The translations under genes and the position numbers were made by a program. A stretch of 64,000 nucleotides of DNA from Pandoraea nosoerga (GTDB lineage: Bacteria; Pseudomonadota; Gammaproteobacteria; Burkholderiales; Burkholderiaceae). Under the pieces are notes generated by a model. That model saw only the letters and a program-made list of their open reading frames with translations. It was not told the origin of the DNA and ran no database searches. Below, in pieces: positions 12,256 through 20,619 of the stretch (within the stretch, counting starts at the first letter, position 1; every line of letters begins with the position of its first letter). The stretch spans positions 27,076 through 91,075 of the forward strand of contig NZ_CABPSC010000018.1 in assembly GCF_902459585.1 (NCBI RefSeq), read 5' to 3'.

Positions 12256-12339
12256 ATGACCGACTTGAAGGCCTATTTGCACGACATCGAGACCACGCTG
12301 GAACGCTTGCTTGCCGACTTCGCCCTGACTACACCCTGA
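12256..12339 (+). CDS. Possible 27-residue peptide upstream of katA
   Basis: This short ORF begins with ATG preceded at 7-bp spacing by GAGGTG and encodes a 27-residue, largely helical peptide (starts M-T-D-L-K-A-Y-L-H-D). Its last codons run into an 11-bp tandem repeat. I recognise no family. It lies between the presumed katA promoter region and katA, so it could be a leader peptide, a small stress protein, or chance. Confidence 0.3.
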   Translation: MTDLKAYLHDIETTLERLLADFALTTP

Positions 12340-12373
12340 CTGCGCCCTGACTGCGCCCTGACTGCGCCCTGAC
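12323..12373. repeat. 11-bp tandem repeat upstream of katA
   Basis: About 4.6 copies of the unit CCCTGACTGCG are present (first copy CCCTGACTACA). They overlap the end of the possible 27-residue ORF and end about 100 bp before katA. Copy number could vary by slippage. Confidence 0.8.
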
Positions 12374-12471
12374 GGGCGCCTAAGCCCGCCGGCTTCCTTC
12401 CCTTCCTTTGACTCCCGTCGATAGCCTTCGATGGCCGTCGACCCACCGATCAGCAAACAGGAGAGCGTCAC

Positions 12472-13920
12472 ATGTCCGATACGAAGAAACTCACGACCGC
12501 CGCCGGCGCACCGGTGCCCGACAACCAGAACACGATGACGGCCGGCCCGCGCGGTCCCGCGCTGCTCCAGGACGTGTGGTTCCTCGAGAAACTCGCGCAC
12601 TTCGATCGCGAAGTAATCCCCGAGCGCCGCGTGCACGCCAAGGGCTCGGGCGCCTACGGCAAGCTGACCATCACCCACGACATCACGAAGTACAGCCGCG
12701 CCCGCGTGTTCGAGGCGATCGGCAAGGAAACGCCGGTGTTCCTGCGCTTCTCGACGGTGGCCGGCGAGCGCGGCGCCGCCGACGCCGAGCGCGACGTGCG
12801 CGGCTTTGCCATCAAGTTCTATACGGATGAGGGCAACTGGGACCTGGTGGGCAACAACACGCCCGTGTTCTTCGTGCGCGATCCGCTCAAGTTTCCCGAC
12901 TTCATCCATACGCAAAAGCGCGACCCCAAGACCAACCTCCGCAACCCGACGGCAGTGTGGGACTTCTGGTCGCGGCATCCCGAGTCGCTGCATCAGGTGA
13001 CGATCCTCATGAGTGATCGCGGCTTGCCGGCGAACTATCGCCAGCAACACGGTTTCGGCTCGCACACGTTCAGTTTCGTCAACGCCGCGAACGAACGCTT
13101 CTGGGTGAAGTTTCACTTCAAGTCGATGCAGGGCGTGGAGAACCTGACCAACGAGCAGGCGGCACAAGTCGTCGCCCACGATCGGGAGAGCGCGCAACGC
13201 GATCTGTTCGACGCCATCGAGGCGGGCAACTTCCCGCGCTGGCGCATGCAGGTGCAGGTCATGCCCGAGGCTGAGGCCGCGACGTACCATATCAATCCGT
13301 TCGATCTCACGAAGGTGTGGCCGCACGCGGACTATCCGTTGATCGATGTGGGCGTGCTGGAGCTCAATCGCAACCCCGAGAACTACTTCGCGGAAGTCGA
13401 GCAGGCGGCGTTCAATCCGGCCAACGTCGTGCCGGGCATCGGCTTCTCACCGGACCGTATGCTGCAGGGGCGCCTGTTCTCTTACGGCGACACGCAGCGT
13501 TATCGCCTCGGTGTGAACCACAGCGCGATTCCGGTGAACGCGCCGAAGTGCCCGTTCCACCACAGCTTCCATCGCGACGGCGCAATGCGTGTCGACGGCA
13601 ATCTCGGCAGCGCACCGAACTACGAGCCGAACCGCTACGGCGCGTTTGCCGAGCAGCCGGAGTTTCGCGAGCCGCCGTTGGGCCTGGGAGGTGTGGCGGA
13701 CCGCTTCGATCATCGCGAGGACGCCGACGACTACTCGCAGCCGCGCGCGTTGTTCAATCTGTTCGACGAAGGGCAGAAAGCGCGTCTGTTCGGCAACATC
13801 GCGGCGTCGATGAACGGCGTGCCGGACGACGTGGTGCAGCGCCAGATCGATCATTTCGCGAAGATCGATCCGGCTTACGCGGCGGGGGTGATCGCGGCGC
13901 GCAAGGCGTTGGCGGCTTAG
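12472..13920 (+). CDS. katA: Monofunctional haem catalase (small-subunit clade)
   Basis: This cytoplasmic enzyme dismutates hydrogen peroxide to water and oxygen. The 482-residue length matches small-subunit catalases. Visible elements are the distal histidine at residue 55 in [11 protein letters not shown], the distal Asn in [11 protein letters not shown], and the proximal haem-ligand Tyr in [13 protein letters not shown] ribosome site (AGGAGAG) precedes the ATG. Its position downstream of oxyR suggests peroxide-inducible expression. Confidence 0.96.
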   Translation: MSDTKKLTTAAGAPVPDNQNTMTAGPRGPALLQDVWFLEKLAHFDREVIPERRVHAKGSGAYGKLTITHDITKYSRARVFEAIGKETPVFLRFSTVAGERGAADAERDVRGFAIKFYTDEGNWDLVGNNTPVFFVRDPLKFPDFIHTQKRDPKTNLRNPTAVWDFWSRHPESLHQVTILMSDRGLPANYRQQHGFGSHTFSFVNAANERFWVKFHFKSMQGVENLTNEQAAQVVAHDRESAQRDLFDAIEAGNFPRWRMQVQVMPEAEAATYHINPFDLTKVWPHADYPLIDVGVLELNRNPENYFAEVEQAAFNPANVVPGIGFSPDRMLQGRLFSYGDTQRYRLGVNHSAIPVNAPKCPFHHSFHRDGAMRVDGNLGSAPNYEPNRYGAFAEQPEFREPPLGLGGVADRFDHREDADDYSQPRALFNLFDEGQKARLFGNIAASMNGVPDDVVQRQIDHFAKIDPAYAAGVIAARKALAA

Positions 13921-14000
13921 TGCATGGCGCGCAGTACATGGCTTAGTGCACCGCGTAGTGCATGGGTAGTGCGCGGGCAGTGCACGGGTAGTGCGCCGAG
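13918..14000. repeat. Degenerate TAGTGC-rich short repeats after katA
   Basis: The motif (T)AGTGC followed by ATGG, ACCG, GCGG or ACGG recurs six to seven times at 10-16 bp spacing immediately after the katA stop. No ORF uses it convincingly. It is a decayed simple repeat. Confidence 0.5.
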
Positions 14001-14103
14001 CGGCTCGCGAGACGGCGAGGTATCGGCAACCCGCCATCTCGCGCGGGCCGCTTGACGGGCGTGCCCGTGGGCACGCGCAAGGGGCCGTATGGCCGCGCGC
14101 GCT

Positions 14104-14814
14104 TCAGGCCGCGGGCCAGAAAGCACGGATCGCGGCGATCCCATGGGCTCCGGCGTTACGCGCGCTGGCGAGCATGTCGGCGCGCATGCCGCCAAGCGCG
14201 AACACGGGCAATGGCGTGCGCGCGGCCAGCGCGCTGAACGCTGCCCAGCCAAGGGGCGCGGCGTCCGGATGCGTGGCCGTGGCCAACACCGGGGACAGCG
14301 TCACGAAGTCGAGTCCCAGATGCGCGGCCTGCGCGAGCTGCGCGGCGTCGTGACAGGCGGCGCTCACCCGCTTCCAGCCGGCAGGCCGCTCGCGCGAAGC
14401 CATCAGGCGGGCGCTGGTGAGGTGCCAGCCGTCGGCCTGGGGAACGGTGCCGGCGTGCGCCCCGCCGGGCGCACCGAGCGCATCGAGCCAGAGATCCGCC
14501 ACCTCGTGCGGCGGGTTCAGCAGGAGCTGCGCGCCGGCCGCGTGCGTGAGCGCCAGCGCGCTCTCGGCCAGTGCGCGATAGCCGTCGGCGTCGAGCGAGC
14601 GGTTGCGCAGTTGCACGAGCCGGATGCCGCGCGCCAGCGCCTGCGCGAGCTGCGAGGCAAACGCGGCGATCTGCGCGCGGGAGGTGACGTCGGGCGTCAC
14701 GAGCAATTGGCGCGGGAGCGCTGCGGCGGGGGCGCCGCTCGTGACATCGGTCACGCGCGACGCGCCGCAAGGCGGGCCGGACATCGGCGGGTGGCGGGCA
14801 GGGTCGGCAGGCAT
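14104..14814 (-). CDS. Thiamine phosphate synthase-like (ThiE/TenI-fold) protein
   Basis: This 236-residue TIM-barrel protein belongs to the ThiE/TenI family. It shows V-Q-L-R-N in place of the usual ThiE strand, a weakly kept phosphate/pyrophosphate region, the L-S-P-V-L-A-T-A-T-H-P segment and F-A-L-G-G-M near the C-terminus. In many Burkholderiales this domain is the C-terminal half of a NUDIX (MutT)-ThiE fusion; here it stands alone without a NUDIX part. No other thiamine gene and no TPP riboswitch is nearby, so thiamine synthesis is not established. The first 35 residues are poorly conserved and an internal start is possible. Confidence 0.75.
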   Translation of the reverse strand: MPADPARHPPMSGPPCGASRVTDVTSGAPAAALPRQLLVTPDVTSRAQIAAFASQLAQALARGIRLVQLRNRSLDADGYRALAESALALTHAAGAQLLLNPPHEVADLWLDALGAPGGAHAGTVPQADGWHLTSARLMASRERPAGWKRVSAACHDAAQLAQAAHLGLDFVTLSPVLATATHPDAAPLGWAAFSALAARTPLPVFALGGMRADMLASARNAGAHGIAAIRAFWPAA

Positions 14815-15058
14815 GGGCGCAGTGTAACCGGAACGCGGGTGCGCACGTCATGAGGAAAGTACCGAGATCGAGCGGCACGGAACCTCGTGCGATTTGCCCC
14901 ATCGGATACGCAGGTGCGGCGATCGCCACGCGATTCTCGTACTCGTACCGGCCGTCGACGCCGCAATGAAACACGGTTCCGACGGCGACATTTTCAATTC
15001 GGTGCGCTCGCGGCAAGGCAGCGGCGGCGCAGCGAGCCACACAGCAAATGGAGTGACT

Positions 15059-15547
15059 ATGGCAAAGAAGAACAACGTGGCCAGCGTGAATATCGGCATC
15101 AGCGACAAGGACCGCAAGCGCATTGTCGACGGTTTGAGCCATCTGCTCGCCGATACTTACACGCTGTATCTGAAGACCCACAACTTCCACTGGAACGTGA
15201 CCGGGCCGATGTTCAACACGCTGCATCTGATGTTCGAAGCGCAGTACAACGAACTCGCGCAGGCGGTCGACCAGATCGCGGAGCGCATCCGCGCGCTGGG
15301 TTATCCGGCACCCGGCACGTACAAGGAATTCGCGAAGCTCTCCTCGATTCCCGAGGCTGAGGGCGTGCCACCGGCCGAGGAGATGATCCGGCAACTCGTC
15401 GAAGGTCAGGAGGCGGTGACGCGCACCGCGCGCGGCATCTTCCCCACGGTCGAGGCGGCCTCCGACGAGCCAAGCTCCGACCTGCTCACGCAGCGCATGC
15501 AGATCCACGAAAAGAACGCGTGGATGCTGCGCAGCCTGCTCGCGTGA
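15059..15547 (+). CDS. dps: Dps-family DNA-protecting ferritin
   Basis: Dps forms a dodecamer that oxidises and stores iron with peroxide and protects DNA. The 162-residue product carries H-N-F-H-W-N-V-T-G and, one helix later, [11 protein letters not shown], the inter-subunit ferroxidase ligands. The ATG at 15059 gives the normal length and places a Lys-rich N-terminus (M-A-K-K-N-N) first; the upstream in-frame extension lacks family character. It lies near oxyR and katA, consistent with a shared peroxide response. A strong terminator follows. Confidence 0.95.
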   Translation: MAKKNNVASVNIGISDKDRKRIVDGLSHLLADTYTLYLKTHNFHWNVTGPMFNTLHLMFEAQYNELAQAVDQIAERIRALGYPAPGTYKEFAKLSSIPEAEGVPPAEEMIRQLVEGQEAVTRTARGIFPTVEAASDEPSSDLLTQRMQIHEKNAWMLRSLLA

Positions 15548-15597
15548 GTCAGCCGAGCCGTCTCGCCCGCGTCCGCCGGGGCGGGCGCGCCTCTCAC

Positions 15598-15625
15598 ACG
15601 CCCATGCCCTGCATGGGCGTTTTCC
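15598..15625 (+). terminator. Intrinsic terminator after dps
   Basis: A perfect 10-bp stem (ACGCCCATGC with GCATGGGCGT) around CCT is followed by TTTTCC. Confidence 0.85.
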
Positions 15626-15741
15626 GTTTTCGTTGGCCCCTGGCGGCGACGCAGCCTGCGCAACGTGCATCGCGCGCTATCGGGCGGGGAACGTCATAGA
15701 GAAAGGATGCACTCGGCGGTGCAGTCCAGTACACTCGCCGG

Positions 15742-16656
15742 ATGCCTATCGATTGGCTCATCCGAAATCTCATCGTCAGCGTGTTCCTGCCGCCGGTCAA
15801 CGTGCTGGTGCTCGCAGGGCTTGCGCTCGTGTGCGGGCAGCGCTGGGCGCGTGTCGGCAAGACGCTGGCCTTGCTGGCCGCACTCGGCTTGTGGCTGCAG
15901 GCCTCGCCATGGTTCGCGCGACAGATCTCGCGCCCGCTCGAAGTCGGAACCCGGGTCGACATCCGCGCGCTCGAGGCCGCCCGGGGCTTGCCCGCGACTT
16001 CCGGCGCCTCCGGCGGCCTCCACAGCCCCGGCAGCCCCGGCAGCCCCGGCAGCCCCGACAGCCCGGGTACATCGTCCACGCCCGCCGCGCCCGCCGCTGC
16101 GACGGCAACCGCGAAGCTGCCGCAGGCCGTCGTCATTCTCGGCGGCGGCATGAGCGTCGGCAGCCCCGAGTTCGGGCGGGGGGGAGGCGACGGGCGTGAC
16201 ACGGGATATGATCTCAGCGACATAACGCTCGCCCGTCTGCGCTATGGCTTGTTTTTGGCGCGCCACGCGGCGCTGCCGGTGCTGGTCTCGGGCGGCAGCC
16301 CGTCGGGCAAGCCGGTTGAGGCGCGATCGATGGCGCGGGTCGCCGCGGAAGAATTCGGCACACCGGTCCGCTGGACCGAGGGCCAATCGCTCAATACGGC
16401 GCAAAACGCCATTTTCAGTGCGCGCATGCTGGCCAACGTCGGCGTCACGCGCATCTATCTGGTCACGAGCGCCTGGCATATGCGCCGTGCTCGCGATCAG
16501 TTCGAGCGTGCCGGACTCACGGTGGTACCCGCGCCGTGCTGCAACGCCGCCGCGCTCGACCCGGAGGCGATTCCGGGCTGGTGGCCCACCATCGACGGCC
16601 TGCGCGACACGCGCCGCGCCATGCGCGAGTGGATGGCGCTGGCCGTAGGGCATTGA
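15742..16656 (+). CDS. YdcF/ElyC-family (DUF218) membrane protein
   Basis: The 304-residue protein has two N-terminal hydrophobic segments (about 8-27 and 38-52) and a periplasmic DUF218 domain starting near residue 128 with A-V-V-I-L-G-G-G. It continues through L-V-S-G-G, G-Q-S-L-N-T-A-Q-N-A and V-T-S-A-W-H-M-R-R-A, the family's conserved acidic/His site. ElyC/SanA relatives act in envelope biogenesis; the reaction here is unknown. Unusually, a low-complexity Gly-Ser-Pro insert (about residues 93-108) built from a 9-bp DNA repeat separates the membrane part from the catalytic-like domain. Confidence 0.88.
   Translation: MPIDWLIRNLIVSVFLPPVNVLVLAGLALVCGQRWARVGKTLALLAALGLWLQASPWFARQISRPLEVGTRVDIRALEAARGLPATSGASGGLHSPGSPGSPGSPDSPGTSSTPAAPAAATATAKLPQAVVILGGGMSVGSPEFGRGGGDGRDTGYDLSDITLARLRYGLFLARHAALPVLVSGGSPSGKPVEARSMARVAAEEFGTPVRWTEGQSLNTAQNAIFSARMLANVGVTRIYLVTSAWHMRRARDQFERAGLTVVPAPCCNAAALDPEAIPGWWPTIDGLRDTRRAMREWMALAVGH
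16018..16066 (+). repeat. 9-bp in-frame tandem repeat encoding Gly-Ser-Pro units
   Basis: Units of GGCAGCCCC (Gly-Ser-Pro) repeat four to five times inside the YdcF-like gene. Because the unit is a multiple of three, copy changes would alter linker length without a frameshift. Confidence 0.75.
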
Positions 16657-16773
16657 TTCGCACGCGGCCTTACCGATGTCGTCAAGCCCGGCATCACAGG
16701 CGCGTATGCCGAGGCGAGCTTCGCGGCGCCGCGAGCTTGCCATTTTGCAACCCTGGAAACACGAGAGAGACGT

Positions 16774-17181
16774 ATGAAGACGAAAGCTGTCCTGACCGCA
16801 GAAGACGTGCAGAAGATCAACGCCGCCGCCGTGGCCGAAGCCACGGCGAACGGCTGGAATGTGTGCATCACCATCGTGGATGACGGCGGCCACGCGTTGT
16901 CGCTGCACCGCATGGACGGCGCAGCGCCCAGCACGGCCATGATGTCGCTGGGCAAGGCGCAGACCTCGGCCGTGGGGCGTCGCGAGAGCGGGGCGTTCGA
17001 AGAGATGATCAATGGCGGCCGTTTTGCATTCCTCAGCGCGCCCAACACGGCCATGCTCGAGGGCGGCGTGCCGATCATCGTCGATGGCAACGTGATCGGC
17101 GCCGTCGGCGTGTCGGGCGTGAAGTCCACGCAGGACGCGCAAATCGCGCGCGCGGGCATCGCCGCCGTCACCGGCGCCTGA
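16774..17181 (+). CDS. GlcG/HbpS-family haem- or cobalamin-associated protein
   Basis: This 135-residue single-domain protein belongs to the GlcG/HbpS (PF03928-type) family. It has the typical N-terminal helix, the G-W-N-V-C-I-T-I-V-D-D-G-G-H strand and hairpin, the R-M-D-G-A segment, and the C-terminal G-A-V-G-V-S-G-V-K. Members bind haem or accompany glycolate and diol utilisation; no such pathway genes are adjacent, so the role here is unassigned. There is no signal peptide, so it should be cytoplasmic. Start and length match the family. Confidence 0.85.
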   Translation: MKTKAVLTAEDVQKINAAAVAEATANGWNVCITIVDDGGHALSLHRMDGAAPSTAMMSLGKAQTSAVGRRESGAFEEMINGGRFAFLSAPNTAMLEGGVPIIVDGNVIGAVGVSGVKSTQDAQIARAGIAAVTGA

Positions 17182-17199
17182 GCTCGGGCGAGCCCCAAA

Positions 17200-17226
17200 G
17201 AAAAACCCGTCCTTGCGGGACGGGTC
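17200..17226 (-). terminator. Intrinsic terminator, T run on the minus strand
   Basis: An 8-bp stem (17205-17212 with 17218-17225) is followed by five T residues when read on the minus strand. It therefore fits the end of the hemP transcript, although it may also impede read-through from the plus-strand gene. Confidence 0.65.
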
Positions 17227-17292
17227 AAAGGCTTGTCAGGCCGGATGGTCGCAACCTGAGGCTTGGCAGGCTGGACCACGAGGAGAACATCA

Positions 17293-17442
17293 ATGAAATC
17301 CTTGTGGCTGGACAAAAAAGCGGCTTGGCTGGCGCGCAACGCAGGTAGAGAGGGGCTTGCCGTAACTACATGGGATCGCGTTGCGTTCGCTGGCTACTGC
17401 CAAACACCTCTTGGGCGAGGTGGTCCCCACAAAACTCGGTGA
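17293..17442 (+). CDS. Possible 49-residue small protein
   Basis: A 50-codon ORF starts at an ATG preceded by GAGGAGAAC, a good ribosome site at suitable spacing. The product begins M-K-S-L-W-L-D-K-K-A-A-W-L-A-R-N and is basic, with no membrane segment and no family I recognise. It sits alone in the 307-bp gap between the GlcG-like gene and the convergent hemP. Apart from the ribosome site I have no support, so it may be spurious. Confidence 0.3.
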   Translation: MKSLWLDKKAAWLARNAGREGLAVTTWDRVAFAGYCQTPLGRGGPHKTR

Positions 17443-17488
17443 AGACGGCGGCGCGGTCGGGGCCGTGCCGTCGTCAAAATTCGGTGTC

Positions 17489-17740
17489 TTACTTCGTCAG
17501 GATCAACTTGCCGTAACGCGTGGCGCGCAGCTGATACGTCTGTCCGTTGTGCAGGATGTTCACGCACTGCGTGCCTTGCAGCAGATGATCGCTGGTCAGG
17601 ACACGGCCCGTGGCGTGAGCGGCCGGCTTGGCTGCCGCCGTGCTCGCCGCCGGCGTGCGCGGCACCGACAGCGTGCGGCGCGGTGCAGTTGCGGGCGGGG
17701 TCTGGCGGGCAGTGGTGTGGCTTGCGGTCATCTCGCTCAT
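17489..17740 (-). CDS. hemP: Hemin uptake protein HemP
   Basis: HemP is a small regulator or accessory protein of haem uptake in proteobacteria. The 83-residue product has a disordered Ala/Thr/Pro-rich N-terminal half and the family's C-terminal core, including S-D-H-L-L-Q-G, V-N-I-L-H-N-G-Q-T-Y-Q-L-R and the signature T-R-Y-G-K-L-I-L-T-K at the very end. A Fur-box-like sequence lies about 30-50 bp upstream, so iron repression is expected. No haem receptor or transporter genes are adjacent, so it is an orphan here. Confidence 0.88.
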   Translation of the reverse strand: MSEMTASHTTARQTPPATAPRRTLSVPRTPAASTAAAKPAAHATGRVLTSDHLLQGTQCVNILHNGQTYQLRATRYGKLILTK

Positions 17741-17768
17741 CCGTGTGGCTGACTGTGAGATGAATATT

Positions 17769-17789
17769 AAATGAGAATCATTCCCATTT
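17769..17789 (-). promoter_or_regulatory. Fur-box-like operator of hemP
   Basis: The sequence AAATGAGAATCATTCCCATTT is an imperfect dyad close to the Fur consensus GATAATGATAATCATTATC. It sits in the promoter region of hemP. Confidence 0.75.
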
Positions 17790-17885
17790 GTATTTGAATT
17801 TGGCTATAACGCGAGTGCGTCGCATAGCTTCTGGCTAAACGACGGGTCGCGGGACAGCCCAGGCCTGTACCTCGCGACCGGCGTA

Positions 17886-18356
17886 TCAGTCGAGCGCGCC
17901 TTGTTCGGCGAGGGCTCGGATCTGCGCAACGGTGTCGATGTCCGCTTCGCGGTAGGCGGATTTCACGAACTCGCTGTAGCGCGTATCGGCGGTCGCGGCG
18001 TCTTCCGGCAGGGTCGTGCTGTACGTGAATCGCACGAAATAATGGGTCGGCGTCGGTTCTTCGATACGCATGGTGAGGGTGCCGCCCGCGTGCTCCTCGG
18101 TCGCGGCCGTCTCGTAGCGCACGCACTGCTGCGCTTCGAATACGACCCGGTCGTGCACGACGGTTTGCCCGAAACGCAGCTCGCGGGTGAGCGTGTCGTC
18201 CGTGCGCTCATGCACGATGCATTTGTCGAGCCCGAGCACGAAAGTCTCCGGCTGTTCGGCGCGCAGCACGAGACCGCGCCACAGTTGTTCGCGCGACAGT
18301 GCAAAAGCCAGCGGATTCAGGAGGTCGTTGACCTCGATCAGATGTTCGTACTGCAA
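17886..18356 (-). CDS. AtaL-like SRPBCC-family protein (DUF1857)
   Basis: This 156-residue protein has the START/SRPBCC-like fold of the AtaL (DUF1857) family. It opens with the typical E-H-L-I-E-V-N-D-L-L-N-P and ends with a long C-terminal helix (T-V-A-Q-I-R-A-L-A-E-Q). I chose the TTG at 18356 because the conserved domain begins at once and an AGGAAAAGGAAA purine tract precedes it; the longer frame to 18482 adds 42 residues of unrelated composition. Function is unknown; the fold binds hydrophobic ligands. It lies between hemP and osmC. Confidence 0.8.
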   Translation of the reverse strand: MQYEHLIEVNDLLNPLAFALSREQLWRGLVLRAEQPETFVLGLDKCIVHERTDDTLTRELRFGQTVVHDRVVFEAQQCVRYETAATEEHAGGTLTMRIEEPTPTHYFVRFTYSTTLPEDAATADTRYSEFVKSAYREADIDTVAQIRALAEQGALD

Positions 18357-18453
18357 GACGGTTTCCTTTTCCTTTCCTTTTCCTGTCGACTCCGGCTGTC
18401 GGCCGCCGATGGCGGCCCGCGCCATGTCGCCACGCGCGGGCGGGCATCGAATG

Positions 18454-18864
18454 TCACTCTGCCAATGCGCTGTCGATGGCAATGGTGCCCGACAGCACCT
18501 TGTGAATTGGGCATGCGTTGGCGATTTCCAAGAGGCGCTGCCGCTGTGCTTCCGACAGATCGCCTGCCAGCTCGATGCGGCGCGTGATCTGCGTTGCGCC
18601 CGCAGGCGGTTTGCCGCCGGGATTCATCTCGAGCGTGACCTTTACGTTCTCTAGCGGCCACTCCTTGCGCCGTGCATACATCTGCAGCGTGATCGACGTG
18701 CACGCGCCGAGGCTCGACAGCAACAGGGCCGCCGGTGCGGGGGCGAGATCGGCACCGCCGAGCGACACCGGTTCGTCGGCAATCCATTCATGCTTGCCGT
18801 CCGTGAGATGCGTGGTGTATCCGGCGGCGCCCAGATGGGCGGTAACAGTGGCTTCTGCTGCCAT
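18454..18864 (-). CDS. OsmC/Ohr-family peroxidase
   Basis: This 136-residue OsmC-family thiol peroxidase reduces organic hydroperoxides. Both catalytic cysteines are visible: Cys55 in S-S-L-G-A-C-T-S-I-T-L and Cys118 in N-A-C-P-I-H-K. The R-R-K-E-W-P-L-E-N-V segment and length place it in the YhfA-like OsmC branch rather than Ohr. It lies in an oxidative-stress and iron neighbourhood. Confidence 0.9.
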   Translation of the reverse strand: MAAEATVTAHLGAAGYTTHLTDGKHEWIADEPVSLGGADLAPAPAALLLSSLGACTSITLQMYARRKEWPLENVKVTLEMNPGGKPPAGATQITRRIELAGDLSEAQRQRLLEIANACPIHKVLSGTIAIDSALAE

Positions 18865-18995
18865 GACGACTCCTGTGTGGAATGACGAAGACGGCCGACC
18901 TAGAAAAAGACTGGGTCACAACGCACTTCAGGTGCCATTGTGACCCAATTTGACTCGCTCGGTACGCGTGATACGGGGCGGGCGCCCGTCGCTCG

Positions 18996-19892
18996 TCAGG
19001 CGTTCGGACCGGTGGCGGGAATTCGCCCCATGCGTCCGGCCTGAAAGTCGAGAATCGCCTGACGGATCTCGCTTTCCGTGTTCATGACGAACGGACCGTA
19101 ACGCGCCACCGGTTCACCGATCGGCTTGCCGCCGATCAGCAGAAACGACATCGATGTGTCGCTGTCGTTGCGCACGGTCACGCTTTGGCCATCGTTGCCG
19201 AAGATGACCATCTGGTGCGCTTTCGCGGACGTCGTCTCAGGACCGAAACGTCCTTCACCGTCGATTACGTAGGCAAACACGTTGAAATCGGCCGGCACCG
19301 CATGGTCGAGCAGCGCCTGCGGCTCGAGCGTGAAGTGCTGATAGAGGATCGGCGTGCGCGTCTCGATCGCCGCGTGCGTGCCCAGGGCCTCACCGGCAAT
19401 CACGCGCACGCTGACCTTGCCGTCTTCGCTCGATGCGCTCGGAATGCGCGCCGCGGGCAGTTCCTGGTAGCGCGGCGTCATCATCTTGTCGACGCTCGGC
19501 AGGTTCACCCACAGCTGGAAGCCATGCATCTCGCCACCGCGCGCCTGAAACGCCTGCGACGGCATCTCCGAGTGAATCACGCCCGCGCCGGCCGTCATCC
19601 ATTGCACGTCGCCCGGCGTGAGCTTGCCGGCGTGGCCCTGTGAGTCGCGATGTTCCATCTCGCCCGCGAGCAGATACGTCACGGTCTCGAAGCCGCGGTG
19701 CGGGTGGTCGGGGGCGCCCTTGGCGTTGCCGGGCGCGACTTGCATCGGGCCCATTTCGTCGAGCAGCAGGAACGGATCGAAGTCCATCAGCATGCGCGTC
19801 GGGAAGGGGCGATTCACGTGGAAGCCGGCGCCTTCCTGCGTTTGCGCGGCGGTGAATACACGGGCGACCGGGCGGGCGTGGGGGGTGCTCAT
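18996..19892 (-). CDS. Pirin family protein
   Basis: This 298-residue bicupin belongs to the pirin family, some members of which show quercetinase activity. The N-terminal cupin carries the metal-ligand signature D-H-P-H-R-G-F-E-T-V-T-Y with a second H-R-D-S-Q-G-H cluster, and the C-terminal pirin domain follows. I start at 19892, where ATG has CAGGAGA at good spacing and the family N-terminus begins; the longer frame adds 44 unrelated residues. Substrate unknown. Confidence 0.9.
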   Translation of the reverse strand: MSTPHARPVARVFTAAQTQEGAGFHVNRPFPTRMLMDFDPFLLLDEMGPMQVAPGNAKGAPDHPHRGFETVTYLLAGEMEHRDSQGHAGKLTPGDVQWMTAGAGVIHSEMPSQAFQARGGEMHGFQLWVNLPSVDKMMTPRYQELPAARIPSASSEDGKVSVRVIAGEALGTHAAIETRTPILYQHFTLEPQALLDHAVPADFNVFAYVIDGEGRFGPETTSAKAHQMVIFGNDGQSVTVRNDSDTSMSFLLIGGKPIGEPVARYGPFVMNTESEIRQAILDFQAGRMGRIPATGPNA

Positions 19893-20072
19893 GAGGCATA
19901 TCTCCTGTGGGGACCGGGGCGTCGGCGGCGCCCGCATGTCCGGTGTCATGTCCTCACTATATCGGGGCGCACGGCACGAGGAGTAGTCCGCAAGCGGGGA
20001 AGGATTGTTACCTGAGTGGAACAATGCCGGCGCAATGGGCGTTCGCAGGACGGATCGTGGATCGTCCGGACG

Positions 20073-20104
20073 AAAAAAAGCGCGGTGGCCGGCACCGCGC
20101 TTTT
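20073..20104 (-). terminator. Intrinsic terminator after exbD
   Basis: A 10-bp stem (AAGCGCGGTG with CACCGCGCTT) has a long T run on the minus strand. It ends the tonB-exbB-exbD transcript. Confidence 0.85.
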
Positions 20105-20166
20105 CCCGGACGTGCTGTCCGTGCTGTGGCAGGTCCGGCGGGCGGCCGTGGCCGGCGCCGGGCCGC

Positions 20167-20592
20167 TTACTTCGTCTCGGGCTCGGTGAGGAAGCCGAGC
20201 TTGGTGACGCCGGCGGTCTGCGCGTCGGCGAGCACCTTCGCGACGCTCTCGTAACGCACGTTCTTGTCGGCGAACAGATGCAGTTCCGGCTGCGGCGTCG
20301 CGCCGGCAGCCTGTGCGAGACGCGCCTTGAGCGCGGCTTCGTCGACTGGCTGCTTGTCCCAGAAGACCGTGCCGTCGGCCTGGATCGACACGTCGACCTT
20401 GGCCGGCTTGGTGTCTTCGGGCTGACTGCTTGCTTGCGGCAGGTCGAGCTTGACCGAGTGGTTGAGCACCGGCAGCGTCACGATGAAGATGATCAGCAGA
20501 ACCAGCATGACGTCGACGAGCGGCGTCATGTTGATCTCGCTCATCATGCCGTCATCGCCGCTCTCGTCGCTGGAGTAGGAACCCATGGCCAT
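20167..20592 (-). CDS. exbD: TonB system inner-membrane protein ExbD
   Basis: ExbD is the single-pass subunit of the ExbB-ExbD proton channel that energises TonB. The 141-residue product has the cytoplasmic N-terminus, a transmembrane helix (about 24-43) carrying the essential aspartate (Asp27 in P-L-V-D-V-M-L-V-L-L), and a periplasmic domain. It is the last gene of tonB-exbB-exbD, followed by a terminator. Confidence 0.95.
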   Translation of the reverse strand: MAMGSYSSDESGDDGMMSEINMTPLVDVMLVLLIIFIVTLPVLNHSVKLDLPQASSQPEDTKPAKVDVSIQADGTVFWDKQPVDEAALKARLAQAAGATPQPELHLFADKNVRYESVAKVLADAQTAGVTKLGFLTEPETK

Positions 20593-20619
20593 AGCGAACT
20601 CCTTGTTTCGTTCCGCGGC

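Noticed and set aside
14815-15058. TPP riboswitch upstream of the ThiE-like gene
   Set aside because: The conserved CTGAGA and related thi-box elements are not seen on the minus strand.
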